Shown here piece by piece: positions 7,935 to 16,061 of a stretch of 64,000 nt of DNA (position 1 is the first letter of the stretch; each line of letters opens with the position of its first letter). The stretch is from an uncultured Demequina sp. Lineage in GTDB: Bacteria; Actinomycetota; Actinomycetes; Actinomycetales; Demequinaceae. The notes under the pieces are model-generated. The model ran no database searches. It was not told where the DNA came from and was given only the letters and a program-made list of their open reading frames with translations. A program made the translations under genes and the position numbers. The DNA lies in contig CALALQ010000307.1 in NCBI GenBank assembly GCA_937925595.1, positions 6,980 to 70,979 of the forward strand, read 5' to 3'.

Positions 7935-8786
7935 ATGGCGGACCTGCCGCGTTACGTCCTCAGTCTGTCCTGCCCGGATCAGCCGGGCATCGTCCACGCC
8001 GTGAGCGGCGCCGTCGCGTCGCTTGGCGGCAACATCACCGAGTCCCAGCAGTTCGGGGCCTCGGACACGGGTCAGTTCTTCATGCGCGTCGAACTCGAGG
8101 CCGGGGCGCCGGAGGAGCAGCTGCGCGCGGCTCTCGCGCCCGTGATTGAGCGCTTTTCGATGTCGCTGAACCTCGATCACGCCGGGCGCAAGATGCGCAC
8201 CATCATCATGGTCTCGAAGGCCGAGCATTGCCTCAACGACCTGCTCTACCGCGAGCGCGCGGGTCTGCTCCCCATTGATGTCGCGGCGGTCGTGGGCAAC
8301 CATGAGACGCTGCGTCCGCTCGCCGAGTTCTATGGCAAGGAGTTCATTCACCTCCCGGTCACGCCAGAGACCAAGCCCGACGCTGAGGCCGCCCTGCTGT
8401 CGCTCGTCGAGGAGCGTGGGGTCGAGTTGGTGGTCCTCGCCCGCTACATGCAGATCCTCTCGAGCGAGCTCTCCGAGGCGCTGTGGGGCCGTGCGATCAA
8501 CATCCACCACTCGTTCCTGCCGTCCTTCAAGGGAGCGCGCCCGTACTTCCAGGCGCATGACCGCGGTGTCAAGCTGATCGGCGCCACCGCGCACTACGTG
8601 ACGAGCGACCTCGACGAGGGCCCGATCATCGAGCAGGATGTGGATCGCGTCGACCACTCGCACACGCCGGAGATGCTCACGGCGATCGGCGCCGACGTGG
8701 AGCGTCGCGCGCTCGCGCGCGCCGTGCGCTGGCACGCCGAGCACAGGGTGCTCCTCGACGGGCACCGCACGATCGTCTTCCGCTGA
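7935..8786 (+). CDS. purU: Formyltetrahydrofolate deformylase
   Basis: PurU (283 aa) hydrolyses 10-formyl-THF to formate and THF, balancing the one-carbon pool. Residues ~8-85 form an ACT regulatory domain (YVLSLSCPDQPGIVHAVSG). The rest is a formyltransferase-fold domain with INIHHSFLPSFKGARPY (catalytic Asn/His) and TSDLDEGPIIEQ (catalytic Asp). It is 2 nt behind tagD and converges on nagA with a 1-nt gap. It complements glyA-folD 4 kb to the left and purN/purH near 36-38 kb. Confidence 0.95.
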   Translation: MADLPRYVLSLSCPDQPGIVHAVSGAVASLGGNITESQQFGASDTGQFFMRVELEAGAPEEQLRAALAPVIERFSMSLNLDHAGRKMRTIIMVSKAEHCLNDLLYRERAGLLPIDVAAVVGNHETLRPLAEFYGKEFIHLPVTPETKPDAEAALLSLVEERGVELVVLARYMQILSSELSEALWGRAINIHHSFLPSFKGARPYFQAHDRGVKLIGATAHYVTSDLDEGPIIEQDVDRVDHSHTPEMLTAIGADVERRALARAVRWHAEHRVLLDGHRTIVFR

Positions 8787-8787
8787 G

Positions 8788-9660
8788 TCAGAGTCCCAGC
8801 ACGCGAGCAGGCACTGTGCTTGCCGCGGCAACTGCCTGCTCCCGAGGCACCCCGGCGCCGACGCACACCTCGACCGCTCTGTCCATCGTGAGCGTCGAGC
8901 CCGCGAGCGTGTCGGTACCAGCGACGACAGCGCGACCGTCAACCACCTCGACATCGAGCGAGCCCAAGCGGTAGCTGCCGTCCTCGGCCGCGGCGGCGGC
9001 CATAGCGTCGGTCACGAGCACCACTCGCCCAGGCGCGGCGGCGAAGACCGAGCGGATAACGCGCGGATCCACGTGGATGCCGTCGGCAATGATCTCGATG
9101 GCCACGTCGTCACGGGCCAAGGCGGCGCCCATCGGTCCGGCGGCACGTGCGGTGATCCCCGCCATGGCGTTGAAGCCATGGGTCACGAGCCGCGCGCCAG
9201 CGTCGAATGCGGCGTCGGCCTGTTCCGCCGTTGCCGCGGTGTGGCCCACTGCCACGGTGACACCGGCGGTCGCGAAGCGAGCAATCGCGTCGAGCGCGCC
9301 GGGCAGCTCCGGCGCGATGGTGATCTGCAGCAGGTCATCCCCCACGATGTCGAGGATGTCGCCGACAAGATCCGGCGTGGGGTGCCTCAGCGCCGAGGAA
9401 TCATGCGCGCCTTTGCGCGAGAGGGCGAGGAATGGCCCCTCAAGGTGAATGCCCGCGATGCCTGGCTCCTCGGCGCGAGCCGCGCGGGTGACTTCGACCG
9501 CGTGAGCGAGCTCCTCGAGCGGCATTGACACCAGTGACGCGACCACCGCGCAGGTGCCGTGGGCACGGTGGGCCGCGAATGCCGATCGCGTGCCTTCTGC
9601 CGACGCCCCGAACGCATGACCGCCGCCGCCGTGGCAGTGGATGTCGACGTATTCGGCCAT
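8788..9660 (-). CDS. nagA: N-acetylglucosamine-6-phosphate deacetylase, short form
   Basis: An amidohydrolase-superfamily enzyme expected to deacetylate GlcNAc-6-P to GlcN-6-P. Metal/substrate motifs are VDIHCHGGGG at the very N-terminus, GIHLEGPFLA, VAVGHTAAT, THGFNAM and VTDAMAAA. At 290 aa it is about 90 residues shorter than common NagA. It lacks the N-terminal beta-sandwich segment before the DxHxHG motif, and it stops at PARVLGL without the usual C-terminal GxIxxGxxADLVVLD. It starts 9 nt after nagB and is last of the operon. The frame is clean and the catalytic motifs are intact, so this looks like a compact variant rather than a pseudogene. Confidence 0.85.
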   Translation of the reverse strand: MAEYVDIHCHGGGGHAFGASAEGTRSAFAAHRAHGTCAVVASLVSMPLEELAHAVEVTRAARAEEPGIAGIHLEGPFLALSRKGAHDSSALRHPTPDLVGDILDIVGDDLLQITIAPELPGALDAIARFATAGVTVAVGHTAATAEQADAAFDAGARLVTHGFNAMAGITARAAGPMGAALARDDVAIEIIADGIHVDPRVIRSVFAAAPGRVVLVTDAMAAAAAEDGSYRLGSLDVEVVDGRAVVAGTDTLAGSTLTMDRAVEVCVGAGVPREQAVAAASTVPARVLGL

Positions 9661-9669
9661 ACCGCGAGC

Positions 9670-10452
9670 CTAGATGCCTTGCCAGTCGGGCTTGTGGTCC
9701 TGCGCCCAGCGGTAGTACTCGCCGTAGCGCAGGCCCGACGCTGCGGCGGGGTCGAGCACCACCGTCACGTGTTCGTGGAGTTGGATGGCGCTGCCCGGCA
9801 TCGATGCGGTGACGGGCCCCTCGACAGCCGCTGCCACGGCAGCTGCCTTCGCCTCGCCGAACGCGAGCAGCACCAGGTGCCGGGCGCGCAGGATGGTGCC
9901 GAGTCCTTGAGTCACGCAGTGGATGGGCACCTCGTCGAGGCTTGAGAAGAAGCGAGCATTGTCGATGCGCGTGCGCTCCGTGAGGGTCTTCACCCGCGTG
10001 AGAGACCCGAAGCTCGATCCGGGCTCGTTGAAGCCAAGGTGTCCGGTGGCACCGATCCCCAGCAGCTGCAGGTCGACTCCACCACCTGCACGCAGTGCCT
10101 GCTCATAGCGCTCCCCGGCCGTCGAGATGCCCCCGATTGAGCCGTCAGGCACATGCACCCGCTCCGGATCCAGGCCCAGCGGCACGGTCACCTCGCGGTC
10201 CACCACTGCGCGGTAACTCTCTGGATGCCCGGGCGGCAGGCCCACATACTCGTCGAGGGCGAAGGCGGATATCTGCGAGAAGTCGGTGCCGTTCGCCGCC
10301 TCCTTGCGCAGCGCCTCGTAGACCGGAAGGGGTGTGGAGCCGGTGGCGACGCCGAGCGTGAAAGTGGGCTGGGCCCGAACTTGCTGGGCGATGTGGGCGG
10401 CGACGAACTGTCCGGCGGCCGCCGCATCGGGAAGAACGATGACCTCAGCCAT
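9670..10452 (-). CDS. nagB: Glucosamine-6-phosphate deaminase
   Basis: NagB (260 aa) converts GlcN-6-P to fructose-6-P and ammonia, feeding glycolysis. Motifs are LGVATGSTPLPVY, the catalytic ALDEYVGL, the substrate-binding LGIGATGHLGFNEPGSS and the C-terminal HEHVTVVLD. Length is normal. It lies between the ROK kinase gene (2-nt gap) and nagA (9-nt gap), completing the kinase, deaminase and deacetylase set needed to use imported or recycled N-acetylglucosamine. One CCGACGCTG copy lies antisense inside it at 9735-9743. Confidence 0.95.
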   Translation of the reverse strand: MAEVIVLPDAAAAGQFVAAHIAQQVRAQPTFTLGVATGSTPLPVYEALRKEAANGTDFSQISAFALDEYVGLPPGHPESYRAVVDREVTVPLGLDPERVHVPDGSIGGISTAGERYEQALRAGGGVDLQLLGIGATGHLGFNEPGSSFGSLTRVKTLTERTRIDNARFFSSLDEVPIHCVTQGLGTILRARHLVLLAFGEAKAAAVAAAVEGPVTASMPGSAIQLHEHVTVVLDPAAASGLRYGEYYRWAQDHKPDWQGI

Positions 10453-10454
10453 GC

Positions 10455-11360
10455 TCAGGCCCCCGGATGCGCGGCGAGGTCTGCCGCTCCAAGTGCCGCC
10501 ACGGGCACCTCAGGATCGAGCAGCTCGATCCTCGCGGCGATCTCCAGCGACTCGAGGAAGCCAGACTTGTCGGTCCATGCAGCGAGGTGGCGGTTGACGC
10601 CAGCCATGAGGTCGTCGCCAAGCGCGGCGAGGCCGCCGCCAAGCACGATGGTCTCAACGTCGAGCATGAGCACCAGTGCACGCGCAGCAGATGCCACACC
10701 GAAGTACAGGCCCTCACGAATCGCCACCGCGCGCGCGTCGCCAGCGGCGGCTGCCTCCAGCACGTCGCGAGCGATCGCACCCTCGACGCCCCACTGTCGC
10801 ACCAATCCCGATCCCGAGGCGTAGGTCTCAAGCGCGCCAGGGAGCCCGTCCGCATCGAGCGGTCCCTCCGGATCGACGCTGATGTGGCCCAGTTCGCCCG
10901 CGGTGCCGCGAGCGCCTCGCCACAGCCTGCCGCCAAGAATGAGCCCGGTCGCCAGGCCCGTCCCCAGATTGAGGTACGCGAGAGAGTCCCCTTGCTTGCC
11001 TGACTGAGTGCGCAGCGCCCAGGCGCCGAGCGCCGCGACATTCACGTCGTTGTCGATCGTGGGGCGAATCCCCCAGGCCTCCTCGAGCGCGCCCGAGAGG
11101 TCGAGCCGCTCGATGCCGAGGTTGAGCGCGTAGGTGACCACGCCGTCGGTCACGCCGCCGGGGATGCCGATCCCGATGCTTGCGACCGCATCGAGGCTAC
11201 CGCCGGCCTGGGAAAGGGCGGCCTCGACGCTCGCGGTGGCCGCCTCGACGACCTCCTGTGGTCCCTGACCAGAGGGCGCGCGGTGGCGGCCGACGATCAC
11301 ACCATCGTCAATGACGACGACGTCCGTCTTGGTTCCGCCGATGTCTACTCCGAGCCGCAC
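10455..11360 (-). CDS. ROK-family sugar kinase (probable N-acetylglucosamine kinase)
   Basis: A 301-residue ROK kinase with the phosphate-1 motif GVDIGGTKTDV, the IPGG motif, the catalytic Asp in TIDNDVNVAALG and the GTGLATGL adenosine loop. The usual ROK zinc motif (H-x9-C-x-C-G-x2-G-C) is missing its cysteines: after ELGHIS the sequence reads VDPEGPLDADGLPGALE. This contrasts with the intact CACGKDGC in the ROK repressor of the same operon. GTG at 11360 overlaps the nagZ 3' end by 16 nt. Its place before nagB and nagA argues for GlcNAc (or GlcN) kinase activity; substrate is inference. Confidence 0.85.
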   Translation of the reverse strand: MRLGVDIGGTKTDVVVIDDGVIVGRHRAPSGQGPQEVVEAATASVEAALSQAGGSLDAVASIGIGIPGGVTDGVVTYALNLGIERLDLSGALEEAWGIRPTIDNDVNVAALGAWALRTQSGKQGDSLAYLNLGTGLATGLILGGRLWRGARGTAGELGHISVDPEGPLDADGLPGALETYASGSGLVRQWGVEGAIARDVLEAAAAGDARAVAIREGLYFGVASAARALVLMLDVETIVLGGGLAALGDDLMAGVNRHLAAWTDKSGFLESLEIAARIELLDPEVPVAALGAADLAAHPGA

Positions 11361-12793
11361 GAGTCACGTCCAATCAGATCGAGCAGGGCGGCGCCAACCA
11401 GGCGCGATGCCCCAAAGGTAGCAATGTCGACCCCGGCGCAGTCGGGCAGCGGCCAGCCCATGTCGACGACGAGCACTTCGCCGCGAGCCTTGAGCTCGGC
11501 AGTGGCCGCGCCGGCGAAGGCGTGGCGATGGAGGTCCTTGCCCACGACGACGGTGAGCTCTCCAGCGCGGGGCGGAGGAAGTTCGCTGTCAGGGGTGATG
11601 ACCGACGCTGGGTTCACTCCCGCGCTGAACGGTCCCCATGGGGCGGTGCCGACGGCCATGTTGGGAGCAGTCTCAATCGCCACCCAGGCGACGGGTCGCC
11701 CGTGCAATCGTGACAGCAGGTCTCGCGCCGCGTCGCTCACGTGGAAGGCACCGCGCACCTGCGCGCGGCTGAGTCCCGGCACCGCGCCTGGGACGAGGTC
11801 GCCGGGGATTGCGACCTCGTCCCGCTCGCGAGCGAGTTCGCGCCCTAGCGATCGAACTCGTGCCGCTGCCGACTCGACGGCTTCGGAAGGGAGGGAACCG
11901 TCGCCGATGGCTGCGTCTATTGCGCCGAGAATCTCGCCAAGCTGTTCATCCGTGTTGCTCGTGCCGATGCACAGCAGGTCGACTCCTGCTGCGAGCGCGG
12001 ACACTGCAGCAGCGGGGATCCCGCGGTCAGCACTCGCGCCCGCCATGTCGAGCGCATCGCTCACGATCACGCCGTCGAAGCCGAGCTCTCCACGCAGCAG
12101 GTCACCGAGGATGCGGCGAGAGAAGGTCGCGGGCACGTCGTCGAGCGCGGGAACCACGATGTGACTGGACATGATCGTGCGAGTTCCCGCGGCAATGGCT
12201 GCCTTGAACGGCACCAGCTCGCGCTGGGCGAGCGTCTCGCCATCTGCCTCGACCACCGGAAGCGCGTGGTGCGAGTCCTGGGAGGTGTCACCGTGGCCAG
12301 GGAAATGCTTCGCGCACGAGGCGACGCCCGTGGCCTCGATGCCGCGCGTCCAGGCGGCAGCATGCTCGGCGACGGCCGCCGGATCCGTGCCGAAGCTTCG
12401 AATGCCGATCACGGGGTTATCGGGATTCGAGTTGACGTCGGCGTCGGGCGCGAGCGCAAGGCCCACGCCCGCCTGCCGCAGCTCCCATCCCACCTGGGCG
12501 CCAACGCGCTCGGTGAGCGCAGCGTCGGCCAGTCGCCCAAGCACTGCGTTGCCAGGGAAAGGCGATCCCTCGCGCTGGTAGAGGCGAGTGACGTCGCCAC
12601 CCTCTTCGTCGATCGCGATGACTGCGTGAGGGTTCACCGCGTAGATCGCGGAGGTGAGCTCCCTCAGCTGCTCTCGCGAGGCGATGTTCATGCCGAACAG
12701 GCACACGCCGCCAAGACCATCGCGGAGCCGACGCTCAAGCCAGTCAGGAAGCTCGGTGCCGTCGAAGCCCGGCAGCAGAACGGAGGAGGTCAT
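11345..12793 (-). CDS. nagZ: Glycoside hydrolase family 3 beta-N-acetylglucosaminidase (NagZ-like)
   Basis: A 482-residue GH3 enzyme that should release GlcNAc from muropeptides or chitooligosaccharides. It has the NagZ-specific KHFPGHGDTSQDSH loop with the His/Asp acid-base dyad, and the nucleophile Asp in VIVSDALDM. Upstream lie the IDEEGGDVTRL and RSFGTDPAAVAEHA segments. About 140 residues follow the TIM barrel as a C-terminal domain. ATG at 12793 overlaps the permease stop (ATGA). A longer apparent frame to 13492 is the shadow of the permease gene and was not used. No signal peptide, so it acts in the cytoplasm on imported sugars. Confidence 0.9.
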   Translation of the reverse strand: MTSSVLLPGFDGTELPDWLERRLRDGLGGVCLFGMNIASREQLRELTSAIYAVNPHAVIAIDEEGGDVTRLYQREGSPFPGNAVLGRLADAALTERVGAQVGWELRQAGVGLALAPDADVNSNPDNPVIGIRSFGTDPAAVAEHAAAWTRGIEATGVASCAKHFPGHGDTSQDSHHALPVVEADGETLAQRELVPFKAAIAAGTRTIMSSHIVVPALDDVPATFSRRILGDLLRGELGFDGVIVSDALDMAGASADRGIPAAAVSALAAGVDLLCIGTSNTDEQLGEILGAIDAAIGDGSLPSEAVESAAARVRSLGRELARERDEVAIPGDLVPGAVPGLSRAQVRGAFHVSDAARDLLSRLHGRPVAWVAIETAPNMAVGTAPWGPFSAGVNPASVITPDSELPPPRAGELTVVVGKDLHRHAFAGAATAELKARGEVLVVDMGWPLPDCAGVDIATFGASRLVGAALLDLIGRDSCGSE

Positions 12794-13629
12794 CCCTTCA
12801 CCGCCCCCGACACGAGACCCGCTGTCATGCGGCCCTGCACGATCATGAAGAAGATGATGATGGGAACGGCAACAAGAGTCGAGGCGGCCATCACCTGACC
12901 CCAGTCGGTCTCGCGCGTCGCAGAAGCCTGGATGAACCCGCGCAGCCACAGCGGAAGCGTCGCGCTGTCGTCCTTGGTGAGGAGCACCAGGGCCACGGTG
13001 AACTCGTTCCATGCCTGGAGGAAGGCGTACACCGCGGAGGCCACCAGGCCGGGCATGAGCAGCGGGAACGTGATCTTGAAGAACGCCTTGGAGCGGCTCA
13101 GGCCGTCCACCATCGCCGCCTCTTCGAGGTCGGCCGGAACTCCTGCTACGAAGCCGCGCAGCATCCACACCGTGAACGGCACCACCGCGGCGATGTAGAT
13201 GACGCTCACACCGATCACGGTGTTGAGCAGGTTCACCGAGGAGATCATCTTGTACTGCGCGATGAACAGCGCCTCTGCGGGAAGCATCTGGATGAGCAGC
13301 ACCGCAAGCACGAAAGATGCGCGGCCACGGAAGCGGAAGCGCGAGATCGCGACGGCCGCGAGGAACGCGAACAGCACCGCGAAGAACACCACTACGGCGG
13401 CGATGGCGAGGCTCATCCCGAGCGCCTTGAAGAAGGAGCCGTCCGCGAGCACCGCTTGGAAGTTGCGGAATGACCCACCGAACGGCACCCACGTAGGGGT
13501 GAAGCGCTGCAGAGTGCGGTTGGCGAGGAAGGACGAGTTGATCATCCAGTAGACGGGGAACACCCAGATGAGGGCGAAGACGATGGCGAGCGAGTTGACG
13601 CCCGCCTTGCGCAGGCCGCGGCGGTTCAC
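12790..13629 (-). CDS. ABC sugar transporter permease (MalG/NgcG type)
   Basis: A 279-residue inner-membrane permease of the CUT1 sugar ABC family with about six hydrophobic segments. The EAA loop that docks on the ATPase is EEAAMVDGLSRSKAFFKITFPLL followed by MPG. GTG at 13629 is preferred: GGAGG lies 7-8 nt upstream and the start overlaps the previous stop as GTGA. The alternative GTG at 13656 would overlap more and lacks this site. It pairs with the permease at 13626-14582. No ATP-binding subunit is encoded in the operon, so a shared MsiK-like ATPase elsewhere is likely. Confidence 0.9.
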   Translation of the reverse strand: MNRRGLRKAGVNSLAIVFALIWVFPVYWMINSSFLANRTLQRFTPTWVPFGGSFRNFQAVLADGSFFKALGMSLAIAAVVVFFAVLFAFLAAVAISRFRFRGRASFVLAVLLIQMLPAEALFIAQYKMISSVNLLNTVIGVSVIYIAAVVPFTVWMLRGFVAGVPADLEEAAMVDGLSRSKAFFKITFPLLMPGLVASAVYAFLQAWNEFTVALVLLTKDDSATLPLWLRGFIQASATRETDWGQVMAASTLVAVPIIIFFMIVQGRMTAGLVSGAVKG

Positions 13630-14582
13630 TGCGAGTCCTCCTTCATGACGCGCCACACATAGGCGCCGGAGACGGCAAGGGTGATGAGCAGCACGATGAC
13701 CGACGCTGCGGCAGAGACCCCGAAGTGTTGGGACCCGGTGCCGATCTTGTAGATGTAGGTGCCGAGCAGGTCGAACTCAGTGGCGTTCGAGCCGGCGTCC
13801 TGGAGGATCTTGATCTGCGTGAACACCCGCAGATCCCAGATGATCTGAAGCAGCAGGACGATCGACATGACCGGTCGAATGATGGGAAGTATGACCAGGC
13901 GCAGTCGCTGCGAGCCGCTCGCACCGTCAAGATCCGCCGCCTCAAGGACTTCTTCGGAAACCTGGGTGAGTCCCGCGTACAGCGAGAAGGCGACGAAGGG
14001 CACCGACATCCAGATCACGATGATCGAGGCGACCGCGAAGAAGCTCAGCGGCTCCGCGAGCCAGTCATAGCGGTACATGTCGACGCCGGGGAGCTTGTCG
14101 AGCGTGTAGTTGATGACGCCGCGGCGGCGATCGAACAGCCAGGTCCACACCGTCATCGCCGCGACAACGGGCATGGCCCAGGCGAGCAGCAGCGAAATCT
14201 GCAGCGCGAGTCGGGCCGCGCGGCTGGCAGCGGCCATGAGCAGCGCGAGACCGAGGCCGATGGCTAGGGTGACGGCGGCCGTGACCGCGCAGAAGATAAG
14301 TGAGCGACCCACAACTCCCCAGAACTGGGTGTCGGTGATGAGGCTCGTGTAGTTGTCGAAACCCACCCACGGCGCAGGCTTGCCGAACTGCTGGGCAAGG
14401 CCGTAGTCGCGGAAAGAATTGACGAGCTGCCACGCCGTGGGATAGCCGGTGCCGATCACGAGTATCGCGATGGCGGGGACGAGCAGCCAGTACGGAATGC
14501 CGCCGCGGCGCTTGCGCCGGTTCTTGGGAGCGACGGTCGTTGGGGTGACGGTCGCCGGCGTGCGATCGATGGTGACGCTCAA
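13626..14582 (-). CDS. ABC sugar transporter permease (MalF/NgcF type)
   Basis: A 318-residue permease with a basic cytoplasmic N-terminus (PKNRRKRRGG) and about six transmembrane segments. Its EAA loop is EEVLEAADLDGASGSQRLRLV followed by ILPIIRP. It appears to start with TTG (14580-14582) preceded by AAGGAGG at good spacing, an unusual start codon with a strong ribosome-binding site. A 104-nt gap with a 13-bp perfect hairpin separates it from the binding-protein gene, a common way to make less permease than binding protein. Confidence 0.88.
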   Translation of the reverse strand: MSVTIDRTPATVTPTTVAPKNRRKRRGGIPYWLLVPAIAILVIGTGYPTAWQLVNSFRDYGLAQQFGKPAPWVGFDNYTSLITDTQFWGVVGRSLIFCAVTAAVTLAIGLGLALLMAAASRAARLALQISLLLAWAMPVVAAMTVWTWLFDRRRGVINYTLDKLPGVDMYRYDWLAEPLSFFAVASIIVIWMSVPFVAFSLYAGLTQVSEEVLEAADLDGASGSQRLRLVILPIIRPVMSIVLLLQIIWDLRVFTQIKILQDAGSNATEFDLLGTYIYKIGTGSQHFGVSAAASVIVLLITLAVSGAYVWRVMKEDSQ

Positions 14583-14634
14583 GGCGACCTCCTTCTCAAG
14601 TATGGGGCGATAGGTGAGAGGCGATGCCTGTCAC

Positions 14635-14669
14635 AGGTCGGGCCGCGAGGATCACCCGCGGCCCGACCT
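14635..14669 (-). terminator. 13-bp perfect hairpin between binding protein and permease genes
   Basis: AGGTCGGGCCGCG at 14635-14647 pairs perfectly with 14657-14669 around a 9-nt loop. It lies 18 nt beyond the stop of the solute-binding protein gene. There is no clear U-tract, so it may act as a partial terminator or as an mRNA 3'-end stabiliser that raises binding-protein output over permease output. Confidence 0.75.
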
Positions 14670-14686
14670 ATGAGGATCAGGCTGTG

Positions 14687-16000
14687 TCAGCCGTTGATGA
14701 GTGCGTTGATCTTCTCGTCGTACTCAGCGGCGAGCGCGGCGACATCGCCACCGGCGTTCACCTTGCCGAAGAACTCCTCGAGAAGGCCGGAGCCCTCAAC
14801 TGCCGCCCAGCCCGGCGCGGCGGGCGTGAGCTTGGAGCCGGCCGCAGAGGTGCGCAGCGCCTCCGCGAACTGGTCGTCGCCAAGCGCGCTCGCGTAGTCG
14901 AGGTTCGCGGGGCCAAGACCGTTCTCGCCCAGCAGCTGCTGGTACTCAGCGGAGAAGATGATCTTGAGCAGCTCGCGAGCGCCCTCCTGGTTCTTGGATG
15001 CAGCGGAGATTGCGATGTTCGAGCCACCGGCGAACACCGGGGCAACGCCACCGTCGACGCCGGGCAGAACGAAGACACCGAACGTCTCGTCGTTCCACAC
15101 GTTGATCGGGTCGCCGTTCTCGTTCTCCGAGAGGTCACCGATCGACCAGTGGGCCCAACCCGGAGCGATGATCGTGGCGGCCTCTGGCTGGCCCGTGGAC
15201 TCGTTGTTGTTGATGTTGACCCACGGGGTGGAGTCGAACTCGGTCACGGGAGCGTGCGACGAGTTCTTGTAGAGGTCCTGAAGCATCTGCAGACCCTTGA
15301 TCGAGTTGGGGTCGGAGAGCGTGGAGACCCACGTGTCGCCGTCCTTCTTCGCAAGGTCGCCGCCATTGGCGAAGATCCACGAGATGCCGTTTCGCCAGTC
15401 GGAGCCGCCGAGGTAGAAGCCGGAGGTGTCGGCATCGGTCAGCTTCTTGGTGACGTCAGAGAACTCCTGCAGCGTGGTGGGAACCTCGACGCCGGCAGCG
15501 GCGTACAGGTCCTTGCGGTAGAAGTTGTAGCGCGAGCCGAAGTAGTACGGCAGCGCGTAGTTCTTGCCGTCGACGATGCCGACGTCCACGAAGGACTTCA
15601 GCAGCGAGTCGCCGCCGAGCTCCGCGTACAGGTCGCTGACGTCAGAGAATGCGCCGACGGTCGTGAAGGTGGGCGACCAGGTGTTGCCGATCTCCGTGAC
15701 GTCGGGAGTATTCTCGCTATCGGGCAGAGCCGTGGTCAGCTTGCTAAGGGCGTCGCCCCAGCCCTGCTCCTCGATAGTAAGGGTGCCCCCGGTAGCTTCT
15801 GCGTACTCCGTCTTCAAGTAGTCGCGCAGAGCTTCCGGGGTGTCACCACCCATGAGCCAAAGCGTGATGTTCTGACCCTCGGCAGAGCCGCCCGTGTCGC
15901 CAGGCGCGGCGCTGGGGTTGTCGTCGGACGACGAGCATCCGGCGAGAACGAGGGCTCCGGCAGTCGCGAATGCCGCGATGCCAACCATCGTCTTCTTCAT
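14687..16000 (-). CDS. ABC transporter sugar-binding lipoprotein (NgcE/DasA-like)
   Basis: A 437-residue extracellular solute-binding protein, family 1. The signal peptide ends in a lipobox LVLAGC (Cys about 22), so it is a membrane-anchored lipoprotein. A Ser/Gly/Asp-rich linker leads into NITLWLMGGDTPEALRDYL. The body shows the usual aromatic-rich sugar-binding segments, such as ALPYYFGSRYNFYRKDLY, FYLGGSDWRNGISWIF and APGWAHWSIG. The start is preceded by AGAAGGAAAAGG. It is followed by two permeases and amino-sugar catabolic genes, so N-acetylglucosamine, chitobiose or a muropeptide sugar is the likely ligand; this is inference. Confidence 0.92.
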   Translation of the reverse strand: MKKTMVGIAAFATAGALVLAGCSSSDDNPSAAPGDTGGSAEGQNITLWLMGGDTPEALRDYLKTEYAEATGGTLTIEEQGWGDALSKLTTALPDSENTPDVTEIGNTWSPTFTTVGAFSDVSDLYAELGGDSLLKSFVDVGIVDGKNYALPYYFGSRYNFYRKDLYAAAGVEVPTTLQEFSDVTKKLTDADTSGFYLGGSDWRNGISWIFANGGDLAKKDGDTWVSTLSDPNSIKGLQMLQDLYKNSSHAPVTEFDSTPWVNINNNESTGQPEAATIIAPGWAHWSIGDLSENENGDPINVWNDETFGVFVLPGVDGGVAPVFAGGSNIAISAASKNQEGARELLKIIFSAEYQQLLGENGLGPANLDYASALGDDQFAEALRTSAAGSKLTPAAPGWAAVEGSGLLEEFFGKVNAGGDVAALAAEYDEKINALING

Positions 16001-16061
16001 ACCTTTTCCTTCTCCCTTGGTGAGTGGCGCGTGACCCCGCGGCCACGACGAGTGCTGGCGA

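Noticed and set aside
11345..13492. Apparent 715-residue fusion protein ending in NagZ
   Set aside because: The first ~230 codons are a frame-shifted shadow of the permease gene; NagZ starts at the ATGA overlap at 12793.
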